Shown: positions 44,366 to 56,719, counted from the first letter of the stretch. The stretch is DNA of 64,000 bases from Shinisaurus crocodilurus (GCA_021292165.1 CM037880.1:180317085-180381084), one strand, 5' to 3'. Notes: generated by a model not told the origin, from the sequence alone. Made by a program: numbers and translations.

Positions 44366-47236
44366 ATGGAAGAAGGCCTCTATGCCACAATGGAGAGAAC
44401 AGCTCCAGCGGTGCCCATTGATAGTCTACCACAAAATGTAGGGGGAAAGTCGGACTATAAAGCACATAGTCTTCGATGTCTCTATACTAATGCCCAGAGT
44501 ATGGGCAATAAACAAGACGAACTTGAACTCTTGATACATGAGGGCAAGTACGACTTGATAGGGATAACTGAAACCTGGTGGGATGACTCCCATGACTGGA
44601 ATACAGCAATTGAAGGGTATAACTTGTTCAAAAGGAACAGAAGCAACAGAAAGGGAGGTGGAGTTGCACTGTATGTTAAAAATACGTATCTCTGCACAGA
44701 GATACAGGAAGAGGAGCTTGGCAGCCCCATTGAGAGCATCTGGGTTAAAATAAAGGGGGCAAAGAATAAAACGAACATGGCGGTTGGAGTCTACTACCGA
44801 CCACCCAATCAAGGAGAAGACGAGGATGGAACTTTTGAAAAGCAAATTGCCAGTGTTTCAAGGAGGCACGATGTGGTAGTAATGGGAGACTTCAATTTCC
44901 CTGATATCTGTTGGGAGACTTATTCAGCCAAACATGGCCCCTCCAAGAAATTCCTGAGCTGTGCTGCTGATAACTTCCTCCTACAGAAAGTGGAGGAAGG
45001 AACTAGAGGATCGGCTATCCTTGACCTGATTCTAACCAACAGAGACGAGTTAGTGGATAAAGTGGCAGTTTCGGGAACTCTGGGGGAAAGTGACCATGTT
45101 ATACTTGAGTTCTTGATTCTAACGGAAGCAAAAGCTGAGTGTAGCCAAACACGTACCCTGGATTTTAGGAAAGCCAATTTTAACAAACTCAGAACAATGA
45201 TTAGTAAGATCCCATGGCAAGTGACTCTCACGAGAAAGGGAGCCCAGGAGGGGTGGGAGTTTTTAAAAAAGGAAATTTTAAAGGCACAATTGCAAACAAT
45301 TCCCACAAGGAAAAAAGGCAGAGGGCAACAGAAGAAGCCAATGTGGCTTCACAATAAACTCAAAGATGACCTGAAAACAAAAAAGGACACGTATAGGAAG
45401 TGGAAGGAAGGACAGGCTACAGGGGAAGAGTACAGGCAGGTAGCACAGAACTGCAGGAATAGTGTCAGGAAGGCTAAAGCTGAGAATGAGCTAAGGTTAG
45501 CGAGGAATGCTAAAAGCAACAAAAAAGCTTTCTTCAGATACATGCACAGTAAAAGACAGAAGAAAGAACTGGTGGTTCAACTACGCAATGAGGATGGCAA
45601 ATTGATAACGGAAGACAAAGAAAAGGCAGAAGTGTTCAATTCCTACTTCGGCTCGGTCTTCTCCCAAAAGAGGGTCTATGACCCCCCTGGCAAACCTGAA
45701 GTGCAGACTGAAGGGGCAGAATTGCAGCTTGAGATTGATAGGCAAATGGTCAAGGAGCACCTGATTACTCTGAACGAGTTTAAATCTCCAGGGCCTGATG
45801 AGCTGCATCCTAGAGTAATAAAGGAACTGGCAGAAGAACTCTCAGAACCACTATCTATTATCTTTGAGAAATCATGGAGGACAGGTGAAGTGCCAGATGA
45901 CTGGAGGAGGGCAAATGTTGTTCCCATCTTCAAAAAGGGCAAGAAGGAGGAACCTGGGAACTATAGGCCAGTCAGTCTGACATCAATCCCCGGGAAGATT
46001 TTTGAGCAGATTATAAAGAAGTCAGTCTGCAAGCACCTTGAAAACAATGCAGTGATTACTAGAAGCCAGCATGGATTTGTCAAGAACAAATCCTGTCAGA
46101 CTAATCTGATCTCATTTTTTGATCGGGTAACCTCCCTTGTGGACTGTGGGAATGCTGTGGACATTATATACCTGGACTTCAGCAAAGCTTTCGACAAAGT
46201 GCCTCATGATATCCTGATTAGTAAGCTAGCTAAGAGTGGGCTAGATGGAACAACTATCAGGTGGATCCACAATTGGCTAAAGAATCGGACTCAAAGAGTG
46301 CTTATCAATGGTTCCTTCTCAAACTGGGGAGAGGTAACGAGCGGGGTACCACAGGGCTCGGTCCTGGGCCCGGTGCTCTTCAATATTTTTATTAATGACT
46401 TGGATGAGGAGGTACAGGGAATGCTTATCAAATTTGCAGATGACACAAAGTTGGGTGGAACAGCTAATACTCTGGAAGACAGAAACAAAATTCAAAGTGA
46501 CCTCGATAGGCTGGAGCGCTGGGCCGAAAACAACAGAATGAAATTTAATAGGGATAAATGCCAAGTGCTGCACCTAGGGAGAGGAAACCAAATGCAGAGT
46601 TACAGAATGGGGGACACTTGGCTCAACAATACTACAAGTGAGAAGGATCTTGGAATTGTGGTAGATCACAAACTGAATATGAGCCAGCAATGCGATGTGG
46701 CTGCAAAGAAGGCAAATGCAATTTTGGGCTGTATTAATAGAAGTATAGCTTCCAAATCGCGGGAAGTGATAATTCCCCTTTACTCGGCACTGGTTAGGCC
46801 TCATCTTGAGTACTGCGTCCAGTTCTGGGCACCTCACTTTAAGAAGGACATAGACAAACTGGAGAGGGTTCAGAGGAGGGCAACAAGGATGATAAAGGGA
46901 CTGGAAACAAGGCCCTATGAGGAGAGACTGAAAGAACTGGGCATGTTTAGCCTTCAGAAGAGGAGACTGAGGGGAGATATGATCGCACTCTTCCAGTATT
47001 TGAAGGGATGTCACACAGAGGAGGGCAAAGATCTCTTCTCGTTCATCCCAGTTTGCAGGACACGGAATAATGGGCTCAAGTTACAGGAACCTAGATTCCA
47101 CCTAAACATCAGGAAAAATTTCCTGACTGTCAGAGCAATAAGACAATGGAATCAACTACCTAGGGAGGTGGTGGGCTCTCCCACTCTGGAGGCATTCAAG
47201 GTGCAGCTGGACAGACATCTGTCAGAGATGCTTTGA
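44366..47236 (+). CDS. CR1 ORF2 protein (endonuclease and reverse transcriptase)
   Basis: 956 residues, uninterrupted. The N-terminal apurinic-type endonuclease has N42, E69 (ITETWW), GDFN at 174-177 and SDH at 242-244, all expected catalytic residues. The reverse transcriptase follows, with DFSKAFD at 604-610, GVPQGS at 660-665 and the catalytic FADD at 690-693. The C-terminal part has RVQRRATRMIKGLETRPYEE and ends RHLSEML. It nicks target DNA and copies the element RNA by target-primed reverse transcription. Length is normal for CR1. Every landmark residue I could check is present, so the copy may be young; expression is unknown. Confidence 0.92.
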   Translation: MEEGLYATMERTAPAVPIDSLPQNVGGKSDYKAHSLRCLYTNAQSMGNKQDELELLIHEGKYDLIGITETWWDDSHDWNTAIEGYNLFKRNRSNRKGGGVALYVKNTYLCTEIQEEELGSPIESIWVKIKGAKNKTNMAVGVYYRPPNQGEDEDGTFEKQIASVSRRHDVVVMGDFNFPDICWETYSAKHGPSKKFLSCAADNFLLQKVEEGTRGSAILDLILTNRDELVDKVAVSGTLGESDHVILEFLILTEAKAECSQTRTLDFRKANFNKLRTMISKIPWQVTLTRKGAQEGWEFLKKEILKAQLQTIPTRKKGRGQQKKPMWLHNKLKDDLKTKKDTYRKWKEGQATGEEYRQVAQNCRNSVRKAKAENELRLARNAKSNKKAFFRYMHSKRQKKELVVQLRNEDGKLITEDKEKAEVFNSYFGSVFSQKRVYDPPGKPEVQTEGAELQLEIDRQMVKEHLITLNEFKSPGPDELHPRVIKELAEELSEPLSIIFEKSWRTGEVPDDWRRANVVPIFKKGKKEEPGNYRPVSLTSIPGKIFEQIIKKSVCKHLENNAVITRSQHGFVKNKSCQTNLISFFDRVTSLVDCGNAVDIIYLDFSKAFDKVPHDILISKLAKSGLDGTTIRWIHNWLKNRTQRVLINGSFSNWGEVTSGVPQGSVLGPVLFNIFINDLDEEVQGMLIKFADDTKLGGTANTLEDRNKIQSDLDRLERWAENNRMKFNRDKCQVLHLGRGNQMQSYRMGDTWLNNTTSEKDLGIVVDHKLNMSQQCDVAAKKANAILGCINRSIASKSREVIIPLYSALVRPHLEYCVQFWAPHFKKDIDKLERVQRRATRMIKGLETRPYEERLKELGMFSLQKRRLRGDMIALFQYLKGCHTEEGKDLFSFIPVCRTRNNGLKLQEPRFHLNIRKNFLTVRAIRQWNQLPREVVGSPTLEAFKVQLDRHLSEML

Positions 47237-47444
47237 CCTAGATTCCTGCATTGAGCAGGGGGTTGGACTCGATGGCCTTGTAGGCCCCTTCCAACTCTAC
47301 TTTTCTATGATTCTATGATTCTATGATTCTAAGAGGAGAGGAGAAAGAAATTGTAATAATTATTCTACAGTTTTAGTACAAGCAGATAACCACATTCCCC
47401 ACAAAACCAATCCCAATCTTGATGGACTCCATCACTTGACTGTA

Positions 47445-47545
47445 GAATCATAGAATAGTAGAGTTGGAAGGGGCCTATAAGGCCATCAAGTCCAACCCCC
47501 TGCTCAATGCAGGAACACAAGTCAAAACATCCCTGACAGATGGCT
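47445..47545 (-). mobile_element. CR1 3' tail fragment
   Basis: Reverse complement of the CR1 end: agaatcatagaatagtagag, ttggaaggggcctataaggc and caaccccctgctcaatgcag. Confidence 0.85.
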
Positions 47546-49910
47546 GTCTAGATGGCTGTAGAATGAGGAAGGGTAATAAACTGCCACTCTATTTGTACAT
47601 CATTTGACCAATAAAGGAAGGTGTGAAGGAAAAGGACAGTTTCTGTTTCTTGTGGATTTCTCCCACCAATATTTTGTTGGAGTCACTTTCACACCTGTTG
47701 CCTCTAATCTTCACTTGCTGCTCTCACACATATTTTAGTCTAGCAAAGAGAAGAACTGGAAAGAAAAACAGAACAGAAAATTTATGTGGTCTTAAAACAC
47801 ACACACCAAAAAACAGCCAGTGTTCTGACACTAATCATCAGCTGCTTCTTACTGGCTCCTGTTCAATAGATGTTGACAACAATATGGGAATAGGGCAAAA
47901 TGTTCAGCATTCTCCCTGAAGCTGTGCTAGACACCCCCATTGTATCAGAACTCTAAAAAAGGAGGGTTTCCCCCCAAAAAAATACCTGGCAGTTTTTACA
48001 AAATTTCATCATCCCACACAGTGCTGTATGTCCTACAGACTGAAGTCAACTGGACACTTGTGAATTTTTTAACTCCTAATTCACATTACAAATGCTAATG
48101 TACTACTGTGTCAGACTTAAATGTCAAGGTCATTCGTGACTAAAAGCTCCCACATGTGGCTTTGGTATTTTATGTAAAATGGTTCCTGCTGTTTCCATGG
48201 TTTCACCTGAAATGTACCCTGGGCTTTATTGTTTAAGATCCTTGAAACTCATTCAAAACAGAGAAGAAAAGCAGCCTGCTTATCTTTGTCTCTTACAAAT
48301 GGTTGTATAAAGTTCTGCATCATGATCACAAAGATAGTTAGTTGTTTAGATTATCCCACCCTCTTAAGCCTCTTCCTGGACATCTTTTAAAGTTGTATTC
48401 TAACTTCACACTTAATTTGATTGGACAAAGATATGCTGCTCATTCTCTAGAAGTGTTATTTTTTTAGGAGTACTAAAATGCATATACTTTGGCATTCATT
48501 CTTGCCGTAATGACTGAGAAACAAAGATCACTATCTTTCAGAAACAGACTGAAAATATTTAATGTTACAAAAAATATAGAGGACAGGACAAATGTGAGCC
48601 ATTCAGATGCTCAATGGTATCATCTTTAACTGTATGAAAAAAGCAAAGCAAGAGCAATACACTGATTTAATATAAGCCCTAAGATGGGTCTACCAGCTGG
48701 TGAGGGAATGCCACATTGTATGCCTGCATTGTTATTTAATAGACATATCAAAAGAAATCCACTAATTTCATGAGAAGTGCCAATCTGGGAATCATACACT
48801 TGCATAATAAAGCATCTTGAGGAAGAAATTAAAAAAACAAAATTTTGTTAATCAAGAGAAATCTCCCCCCCCCCAATAAATGAACATATGACAGTTTCTC
48901 ATTCACACATTTAGTAACTAGGAGGTGGAGCAGTCCAGTTTGCTTGCTTGCTTTCCTTCTTTCAACACCTCAAATATTTAGCTGTAGCTTGGAATGTTTA
49001 GCGAATTAGTGCCTGGTTCTAAGTAGAAGTCAACTTCCATTCTGAAGCATCTACATTTTCTACTTTGGTTGTGATATAGAAAAAGAAGCAAGCTTTTCAT
49101 TGGTTTGGTGTTCTGAAAATGTTCATGCAGCAATAAATTTAAAAACAGCTTGAAAATAGCTAGAAAATTCCTTCTTCCCCTGCACCGCCATTTTCAGGAA
49201 CCTTTCTACACGAACATACACACAAACACAACGTATGTATTACCTTCCTGGTTGGCTACATGCTCTCTTGCTATGCTGTAAATTACAGTGCTCATCCACT
49301 GTCTCTTTTCAACAGGGCTGCGCAGAGGGGCCTGTGGCAGATGTGATGTTGGGGGCCTTGCTGCTGCCCCCTATGAGGACTCAGGCATACATGGGGCTGT
49401 GATGAGTAATCTGGCAGTGCCAGGGCAGGGACCAAGGATACGCAGAGGGGTCAAGGCAGGAGAGCTTGTGTTGCAGGGGGGCGGAGGCAATTGCCCTGGT
49501 TGGCCTCCATTGGGGAAGCCCTGCTTTCAAAATGTGCAAACAGCAGCACAGTTCCCAGTATGACAAGGTTACCTTCTCTCCATCCATCACATCATGGTCT
49601 ATCACACTACTGGTGTGCTGGATGGTGCTAAGTATGAAATGTGGCTGGCATGTACCTTTTTGGTGTGCTGAAAGACCTGAAGGACCAGAAAGTAAATCAA
49701 ATGTATGAAGAAGGCTTCTTAACGTCCGTTTATTTATTATTAGAATTGAACTCAAATGGCCCTCAACTGTGCAATCCTATTTACAGGCTACCAACAAAGC
49801 TTTTCCTTTTGACAATTTCCCACAAACAGGGATGAAACATCCATCCCACTTACTGTGGGAGCAACTGTACCATTTTTAGGTGCTATTTTTAATTAACTGA
49901 CCTTTAAAAC
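47546..49910. other. no recognised feature
   Basis: About 2.3 kb of low-GC non-coding sequence. A short open stretch at 47623-47919 shows no motif. Confidence 0.4.
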
Positions 49911-49950
49911 TGTGAAGAAAGAGCCTTTGGGGGTTCCTACATGCACACAC

Positions 49951-49981
<31 letters not shown>

Positions 49982-50866
49982 CTCATGTGTGAACCGGCTA
50001 AAGGCTGGGGGGGGCCCCGGTGTGTATGGTTCCTCTTGATAGCCTACAGAGACTTTCAAGAGACTTTCCTCTTGAAAGTCTACAGTGACCCAGCTTTCAA
50101 ATGCAAATGCCATGAGTCATGAGTCCCCCTCCCCTGCCTGGCCAGGTGAAGTGCATCCTGATTGGCTGGAAGCAGTGGAGCTGCAGAAAGGAGATGGGGA
50201 GGGGGGAAAGAGCTATATTCCAAAGTGTGAGTTTTGTTTCTTTGTCTTTGGGTCATCGCGTGGTTGCTGGCTGTTGGAGCAATGGCGGCAAGCCAAGCAG
50301 AGGCCCAAGCCTTCGGGTGGCCTCAGGATCCGACCCCAGGTAGCTCCTGGTGAAATTAGCTGAATGAGGGCTTTGGTAAAGGCAAGCCTTGTGGGGGGCT
50401 ACCCATCTCGGACCTTCGGGTAGGTGTGTAGTCTCCCCGGGCGGCAAGGCTGTGCTGGACCCAACCCTGAAGAGAACTGACCCCCAGGTAACTAGTTGTG
50501 TGCCTGGGAGATATAAGGAATCAGTAGGTTTTGTTATTTTGTAGCTCTACTGTCTTTCTACCAAAGTGTCTCTCTCTAATTTCGTGTGCTTCCCTCATTT
50601 CCCTATTCTTGTTGTAAAATGCTACCTGAATAAACCTTCTTTTGGTTTTTTACCCCACATGGTGTTTGTGGATGCTCTGTGTTTCCAGCAACTAAATCCA
50701 GGTTACAGTCAAAAAGGCAACTCCCTGAACAGAGATTCAAGTAGGATTGCAGACAGCTGAGACTGGCAGTCTGGTACCTTGAGATCTCTGGGGGTCTTGG
50801 GTCCTTTTGGGGTAGGAAAGGGTGGGTTGTGGCGGGTCAGCCAGCCCCCCCTTCCTCCACAAAAAC
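49906..50866 (+). mobile_element. solo LTR, family A copy 1
   Basis: The LTR is 49911-50861, starting TGTGAAGAAA and ending CCTCCACA, with duplication aaaac on both sides (49906-49910, 50862-50866). U3 contains (CA)n. A TATA-like gagatataagg is near 50509 and AATAAA at 50629-50634, giving a plausible U3-R-U5 layout. No retroviral genes are beside it. TG...CA ends and a 5-bp duplication fit an ERV or Gypsy-type element; the class is not settled. Confidence 0.92.
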
Positions 50867-52510
50867 ACACATATATACACACACACTACAAGATGCCAGA
50901 GTGAATTCAGGAGGTATTGCCCTCACTCTGACTTGGCTTCAGTGTCATCACATAGCCAAATCTCATTGGCTACACTGCACCACCATGGGATTGACTGATT
51001 GATTAGGATTATTTATATGCCACCTTTCAGGACACAAGACAGTTTACACATAACATAAAAATAATAAAACAATAAGCGACAAACAATATTAACAAATAAA
51101 ACTCATCAGGATCCTTCCCACAGGGCAGTTGGTGATAGATGGCAATGGGGGCAGCGGGGAGCAGAGTCCAGCTGGAGCAGGCCCCGAGGGCTTTGTCTGC
51201 CTCTCTCCTGATTTGACTATTTGTCATCATTGTGAAGCAGCCAGATCAGAATGCAGGCAGTGCTTCCTGCCTTTTGCTGGTCTTGAGGCTTAAGAAAAAA
51301 TGTTTTAATGGATCTTACCAGCAATAAAGAGCACAATCACTGCCAGGAACAACAAAATATGGTTAAAGGTGGGAACAAGGATGAGTACGGAAGGACTTTA
51401 ATGACACCCCTCACTGTAAATCCCCTTTATGAGATAGGGGGAAATGCTAATGAGCTTTTGCATCAAACCTAATATTTATATACATTTTTACATGTTGCTC
51501 AGATGATCACCTCAGCCTTGAGCAGGATGTGCCATGCCATGCAGCATGAAGGGTGGGGTGGGGGAATAGATGAAAACAGGAACAAGTGTCTAAAAGGGGC
51601 TGCAAGACCTTTTAAGTGTTGGCCCCAGCAGGCATAGGAATGCCATTTTGGCTCCACTTCAGGCAGCCAAATTTCTTGGGCTGGACCTGGTCCCATGGGG
51701 TCACTTTAGCTGCAGCAGTATAAACGGAGCTTTGTGTCATTGTAGCTGGTAGCATTCTATGCTAGGCAAGCGGGACAGAGCCACCCAACTTGATGACACT
51801 GTCCAAATACCTGTGCCCTGATCCAATAAGGGTGGCCCATGTGCAAATCACTGTTATGGATTATGTCCACACATACAATTGAGTTATGCATGGGGGGGAC
51901 AATATTCAAATCCAACATCCTGAAGTACAGATATGATGCTCTTGCATGGAGAGCACACCACCCAGCACATGGTTGGTGCCAAGCAGTTGGCACCAACATC
52001 ACTGATCGCCTGTATGGAATAAGGTGGAAGAAAGTGATGCCAGCCAGGTTCCTCCCTCCCTAGATGAACTGTACTCCCAACACTAAGTCAGTACTGATGA
52101 TCTGTCCTGTTGAAGAGATCCTTTCTCCCTACTACTACATTAGCCCTTGGAAGGATGCCTCTGATGTCTTATTTTTTTAAAAAATATATAGTTGTTTTCA
52201 TTGCACAGGACCTGGAATGGAGCATTCATACAATTCTGCCAATTGGGGTGCCAACTCTGGGAACTATTAGGCAAGAACCTGTGAGCTGCTGCTGCTCCTT
52301 TGCAACAATTCATAGGATCTGGCTGATCAGATGCACACACACTCTTTTCAACTATGGATGGTGAGGTGAGACTTCAGGTATTCACTCCCCCCAGCAAGGA
52401 GGTATATGAAACCAGTGAGTTTTTCAGTGCAATCCTGACCCAGAAACAATCAAACTTCAAAGGATTTGCTTTTATATAATTCTCATTTTTTGGAGAGGAA
52501 AATAAGAAAA

Positions 52511-52546
<36 letters not shown>

Positions 52547-53828
52547 CCTAAACATGTCAGTTTTTGCATGCTGAGGGGAAGTTCTTCTTAACACAGATTA
52601 GCCCCACCCCAAAAAACCCACTTTAAAAAATAACACAATGTTTGCTCATCACTAAACATGTAGACTTTTATCAATTGGATGAACACAGAGCTAAATCTAG
52701 TTTGTTCAATGATTGGGTGGAAAAACAAAACCATATAGTTTAAACTCCATCAAGGACATTTTCTACATCTCCCTAAACATCTTGTGCTGAAATATCAAAG
52801 GGCTTTTTATATAAAAGCCTACATTTTAAGTCAATGCCTGGCAAGTACAGATTTGGGTGACAATAACAAGATTTGTGAATAGTACTTTTGGCACACACTG
52901 TTTGTAGAACACTTGTATTCATGAGATCTCTTTGTATCGTCATCTACCATGTGACATGTGTGCTAAGAGGCAGATGTAGCAGCCAGATGGAGTTTGAGCA
53001 GGCTAGTCAAACCTCAAGACTGAGTCTCAGTCTGTCTGTCCGTCTCTCTGTCCGTCCATCTCCCCCTCCCCCATCTGCTCCGTTCCTCCCTTCTCTCTCT
53101 CTGCCTTCTCATTCTCTTCAAAATGAAGAAAGGCAAGGGAAATGGAAATAATAGAGCATTGTGATTCCAAATCTAGGACAAAAAAATCTGCTAAAATAGA
53201 TGCTGGGTTACTTATTTCACTTACATTTATTATCACATCCTGTCCTTTAGGGCCAGAGCAGTGTACTTCATTAAAAAATTAAAAAATACATAAACTAAAA
53301 GACACACACATACATTAGTGGCATGACTAAAATAATCACATTGTAAACTGTCCCCAGCCAAACAAAAACATGTTACCCCCATGTCTAGACATGCATATCT
53401 GCATAGAACACATGCATAGAACACATAAGAGTGCATATCTGCGCTGCCTGAGTCACGGAATTTTACTGCAGCTCCAGACAATGTCTTCTACTTGTAACTC
53501 TCCCATGTTTTCCCACAGCTTCTTCTGTCTTTCTTTCTTTTTTTTACTGAGGAAAAAGGAGAAAGAGGCTGAATAGCTGCTGAACACCTTATAACTCATA
53601 GCATTTGGACCCTTCTGTCTAGATGCACCCCAACGCTCTGTCCATGGATGACCTCCAGTGGAAGGAAACAGCAAAACAGAGGTGAGCCAATGTTTTTGGC
53701 ATGCACGTGCCAGTTTACTGCTGAACTGAAGCAAACAAAAGATGCCCATTTCAGGATTTATGTTTAGCATCAGTTGACTGAAAAAGCTAGCTTGGTTTAG
53801 ACAGCAACTAAACCACTTTGAAGCCAGG

Positions 53829-53863
<35 letters not shown>

Positions 53864-54375
53864 GATTTTACAGGAAACAGATACAGATGTAAACAATTAA
53901 AGAATGTTTAGTTGGTTGATAATCTGCCTTTTAAACAATCTATTCATAAATGTATAGATTTGGTTGAAATAAATTTGTATATTATCAGAATGAATATAGG
54001 TGCCCTGTTGAGATATTGAAGGAAGTGTGAGATAGCTTACAGTTTATTAAACAAGTGTTACCTTTAATAGAAGAAAATGCCATCTTTAATATTTGCTTTC
54101 CCAATCTATATTACAGTAACATGCCAGAACCAAAATAGCCTTGAAAAATAAAAAGTGTGTCCTCAACTCTGCTGATTAACATTTGTGCTTACTAATTAAA
54201 ATCAGTCCTCACTGCTTTATAGCCCTAATAACAATGTTCAGGACAACATATGATGGACACTGACATTGTCTGCACAGGTCTAACAAACATATTCTTCCTG
54301 TAATGTTTGATGTGCTTTGGGGTGTCTAAAAAGTAAAACAGAAATTAAGCATGTGCTTGGGAGCCTCAACTAACT
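50867..54375. other. mostly unclassified flank
   Basis: 50995-51110 resembles a reversed LINE 3' tail (ggattatttatatgccacct). (GT)n at 52514-52542; a C/T-rich run near 53030-53110; (TTG)n at 53830-53863. No coding evidence. Confidence 0.45.
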
Positions 54376-54990
54376 CATTCCAGATGGGGAGCCATGTTAG
54401 TCTGTTGCAGAAAAACAATTTAGGGTGCAATCCTATGGCTGCTAGAGGCTGTCTAGACAGCCATAGGATAGGTCAGAATCCTAGCTCTGACCTCGGAAAT
54501 GCATTCTGAGGGTCAGAGCTGGGACACCAACCGTGGAGAGCCCTCATAGCTGGCACAGTTATTTCCATGCTGGCTATGGCTCCGTGCAACTTGGGAGAAG
54601 GTGCTAGGGGGGCACTCCAGGGGGAGGCAGGAAGGGGAGGCGTGAGGCTCCACTATCCCGGCGGGACCTCAGACTCTCCTCCTCACAAGCAGGAGCAAAA
54701 GAAATAGAGAGCCAAATTCGGCCGTCTATGTCTTTTGCAGGGCAGGGGAAGTACGGAGGCAATCCTTGCCTCCACGCTCCTCCTGTGCTCGATTGGATGC
54801 CCGTAATCCTCCAAGTACAGAAGGTTACGGGCAGCCACACTGATGGCACTGTAAGAGTCTTGTGGCACCATAAAGACTAACAAATTTATTTTTAAAGTGG
54901 ACATGGTCCACTTCATCTGATGCATCTGGACAGTGTCCATGAAAGCCTATGCCAGAATAAATCGTCTTTAAGGTGCCACAATTTCTTGTT
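54376..54990. repeat. interspersed repeat split by a GC-rich element
   Basis: Left piece ggggagccatgttagtctgt (54378-54423). Right piece gagtcttgtggcaccataaa, ccacttcatctgatgcat and atgccagaataaatcgtctt (54849-54980). Landmarks match 30325-30440. The GC-rich repeat lies between. Confidence 0.7.
54424..54848 (+). repeat. GC-rich hairpin-ended repeat, copy 4
   Basis: Starts gggtgcaatcctatggctgc with the hairpin ctatggctgctagaggctgt / agacagccatagg, GC-rich body with acttgggagaaggtgctagg, and end acactgatggcactg. It sits inside another repeat, which gives good boundaries for the family. Confidence 0.75.
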
Positions 54991-55199
54991 TCAGGCTTCT
55001 CAAATGTGTGCTGCCTGCCTTTCCCATGTGTTTTTAGATGCATGAATGTTGTTTAAATTTTGCTGTAGCGCATGGAGCAGCTGTGATTTGTCACTGATTC
55101 AATGTGTGTCAAGAACAACATGATAATGTAGTATTTATTGCACTTCTCCCAACTTTTCAGAGCTCTTCATATTGTTACACCCATCCCACTTCTCCGAAC
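54991..55199. other. no recognised feature
   Basis: Possibly the missing end of LTR copy 3, but not alignable to the other copies by eye. Confidence 0.3.
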
Positions 55200-55912
55200 A
55201 GTAAGAATTTCTATGGGTGCACACACACCGTGTGGTGTAGAACCAGGAAAGTTTATTTAAGGTAAACCGATTACAATAAAAGGTGGGAAATGAGGGAAGG
55301 GGGAAAAGATGGGGATACACTTTGGTATGCACAAGTAGAGCTACAAAACAACGAAACTAGTTCCTTTACTATAAAAACACCCAGGCACTTACTCTTTGCC
55401 TGGGGGGTTGGTCTTATAGATTTCATAGATTTACTCTATGTTGGAAGGAGCCTACAAGGCTATCGAGTCGAACCCCCTGCTCAATGCAGGAAACTAGAGG
55501 AGGGGTCTCCCGTCTTCTTAGGGCCTGCCTCAGCAAAAGCCCTACTCCGCGCTCCTTCACGAGCATGTCCAGACAACAACAACCAAACCCAGAAGCCAGG
55601 GCTGGCAGTATCGATTCCCCCCCTCCTTTCAGTAGCCCGGCTGTCCTTGGCCAATCAGGATGAACTTCATCTGGGCTAGGCAGGGTAGGGGTGGCTCCTA
55701 GGTGTCAGAGGGGTGAACTCCTGATCAGGACTAGAGTGCTTGGTGAACATTTGCATGTGAATACATGGGAGACTCTGAGGCGAGGAGACAGGGCCATCAG
55801 AGGAAACTATGTACATTTGCATAAGGTTCCCAGCCCCCAGCTGGGATTACACTTGTTTACGTGTGTGTGTGTGTGTGTGTGTGTGGTGGAGAAGGGTCTG
55901 CTTTTCTTCACA
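55200..55912 (-). mobile_element. LTR, family A copy 3 (diverged, interrupted)
   Basis: The minus strand begins TGTGAAGAAAAGCAGACC at 55912, then has (CA)n and, near 55255-55230, the landmarks of copies 1 and 2 (aaataaactttcctggttct for their aataaacc...ttggttttacc). The left boundary is unclear and no duplication was found. A chimeric SINE interrupts it at 55418-55512. Confidence 0.75.
55418..55512 (-). mobile_element. chimeric 5S/CR1 SINE, copy 2 (5' truncated)
   Basis: The CR1-like tail (ttggaaggagcctacaaggc, ccccctgctcaatgcagg) joins the 5S-like part at the same ctagaggaggggtctccc junction as copy 1. The 5S part is cut after ggtctccc. Flanking gtctt on both sides may be the target duplication. 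Confidence 0.78.
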
Positions 55913-56319
55913 TTTTGCTACTAGTTAGTGCACAAAGGATTATTCATTACCCATTCTGAGTTTGGAGCAATTGAATAATGCCTTGCAGCTAAGAAAGTTA
56001 GGGAAAACATTCCCAGGTTTTAAATCAGGTGTGCAGAGGGCCACACCCCCTTTCCCTGGCCCCGAACCTTCCCCCCAACCACTGTGGTGGTTTCCCAGCT
56101 TTTGTGCAGTTCTTTCCCACATTCTAAAAGGCTGGAATGCCTCTCAAAAGGCTTAGTTACTGGCAGTAGGAGCTTTAAGCTAGAATATGCTGGTGTTTTA
56201 AATAATGCGACCCCTGGTCTTAGAATAGTGATTTCATGTCATCGTATGAAGGGAGAGTAAGGATGCACTAGGATTCCCTGATGCAGTCCATGCTACAGCT
56301 GACAGGAGCCCCCTTCAGT
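55913..56319. other. no recognised feature
   Basis: Unique-looking non-coding sequence. Confidence 0.35.
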
Positions 56320-56625
56320 CATTTCTGTCCACCAAGGCCAGCCCTTCCATTAGGCAGAGTGGGGTGGCCTCCTCAGGTGACAGATCCTGGAGGGTGGCAA
56401 GTGGCAGCAAGGCACTGGAGAACAGAGCTGTATGTATACCGTACAGACTGCCCAGCACCCCTAAATTACCCTGCTGCCTCAGGTGTGGTAGAGGCAGCCA
56501 GAGGTGAAGTAAAGTTCAACAGCCAGTCTAGTCGCTTCTGTACATGGAATGGGCGCGGGGGGGGGGCAGGTTGCCATCTTGTCCTTCGCTTCAGGCAATA
56601 AAACATCTTAAGCTGGCCCTGCTCT
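56320..56625. repeat. degenerate inverted-end DNA repeat
   Basis: Left aaggccagcccttccattag and right cttaagctggccctgctc form short inverted ends. The interior has ggtggcctcctcaggtgaca and cttcgcttcaggcaataaaa. Resembles a non-autonomous DNA element; class uncertain. Confidence 0.5.
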
Positions 56626-56719
56626 CCACATGATCAAAAATAAAGGCAACTTCAATTAAAAGTTAAGGCAACAAGGTCATTCCACTAATGTAAAACAACA
56701 AGCTATGAGCTCTCTTCCA

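Larger units (their letters stand above)
42950..47331 (+). mobile_element. CR1 LINE, apparently full length, both ORFs open
   Basis: Has a GC-rich 5' leader, ORF1 (esterase type), a 38-base gap, ORF2 (endonuclease plus reverse transcriptase) and the typical CR1 3' end: ttgagcagggggttggactc, gccccttccaactct and an (ATTCTATG)n tail to 47331. Most CR1 copies are 5'-truncated, so a copy with both frames open is uncommon. The 5' boundary is approximate. Confidence 0.9.
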
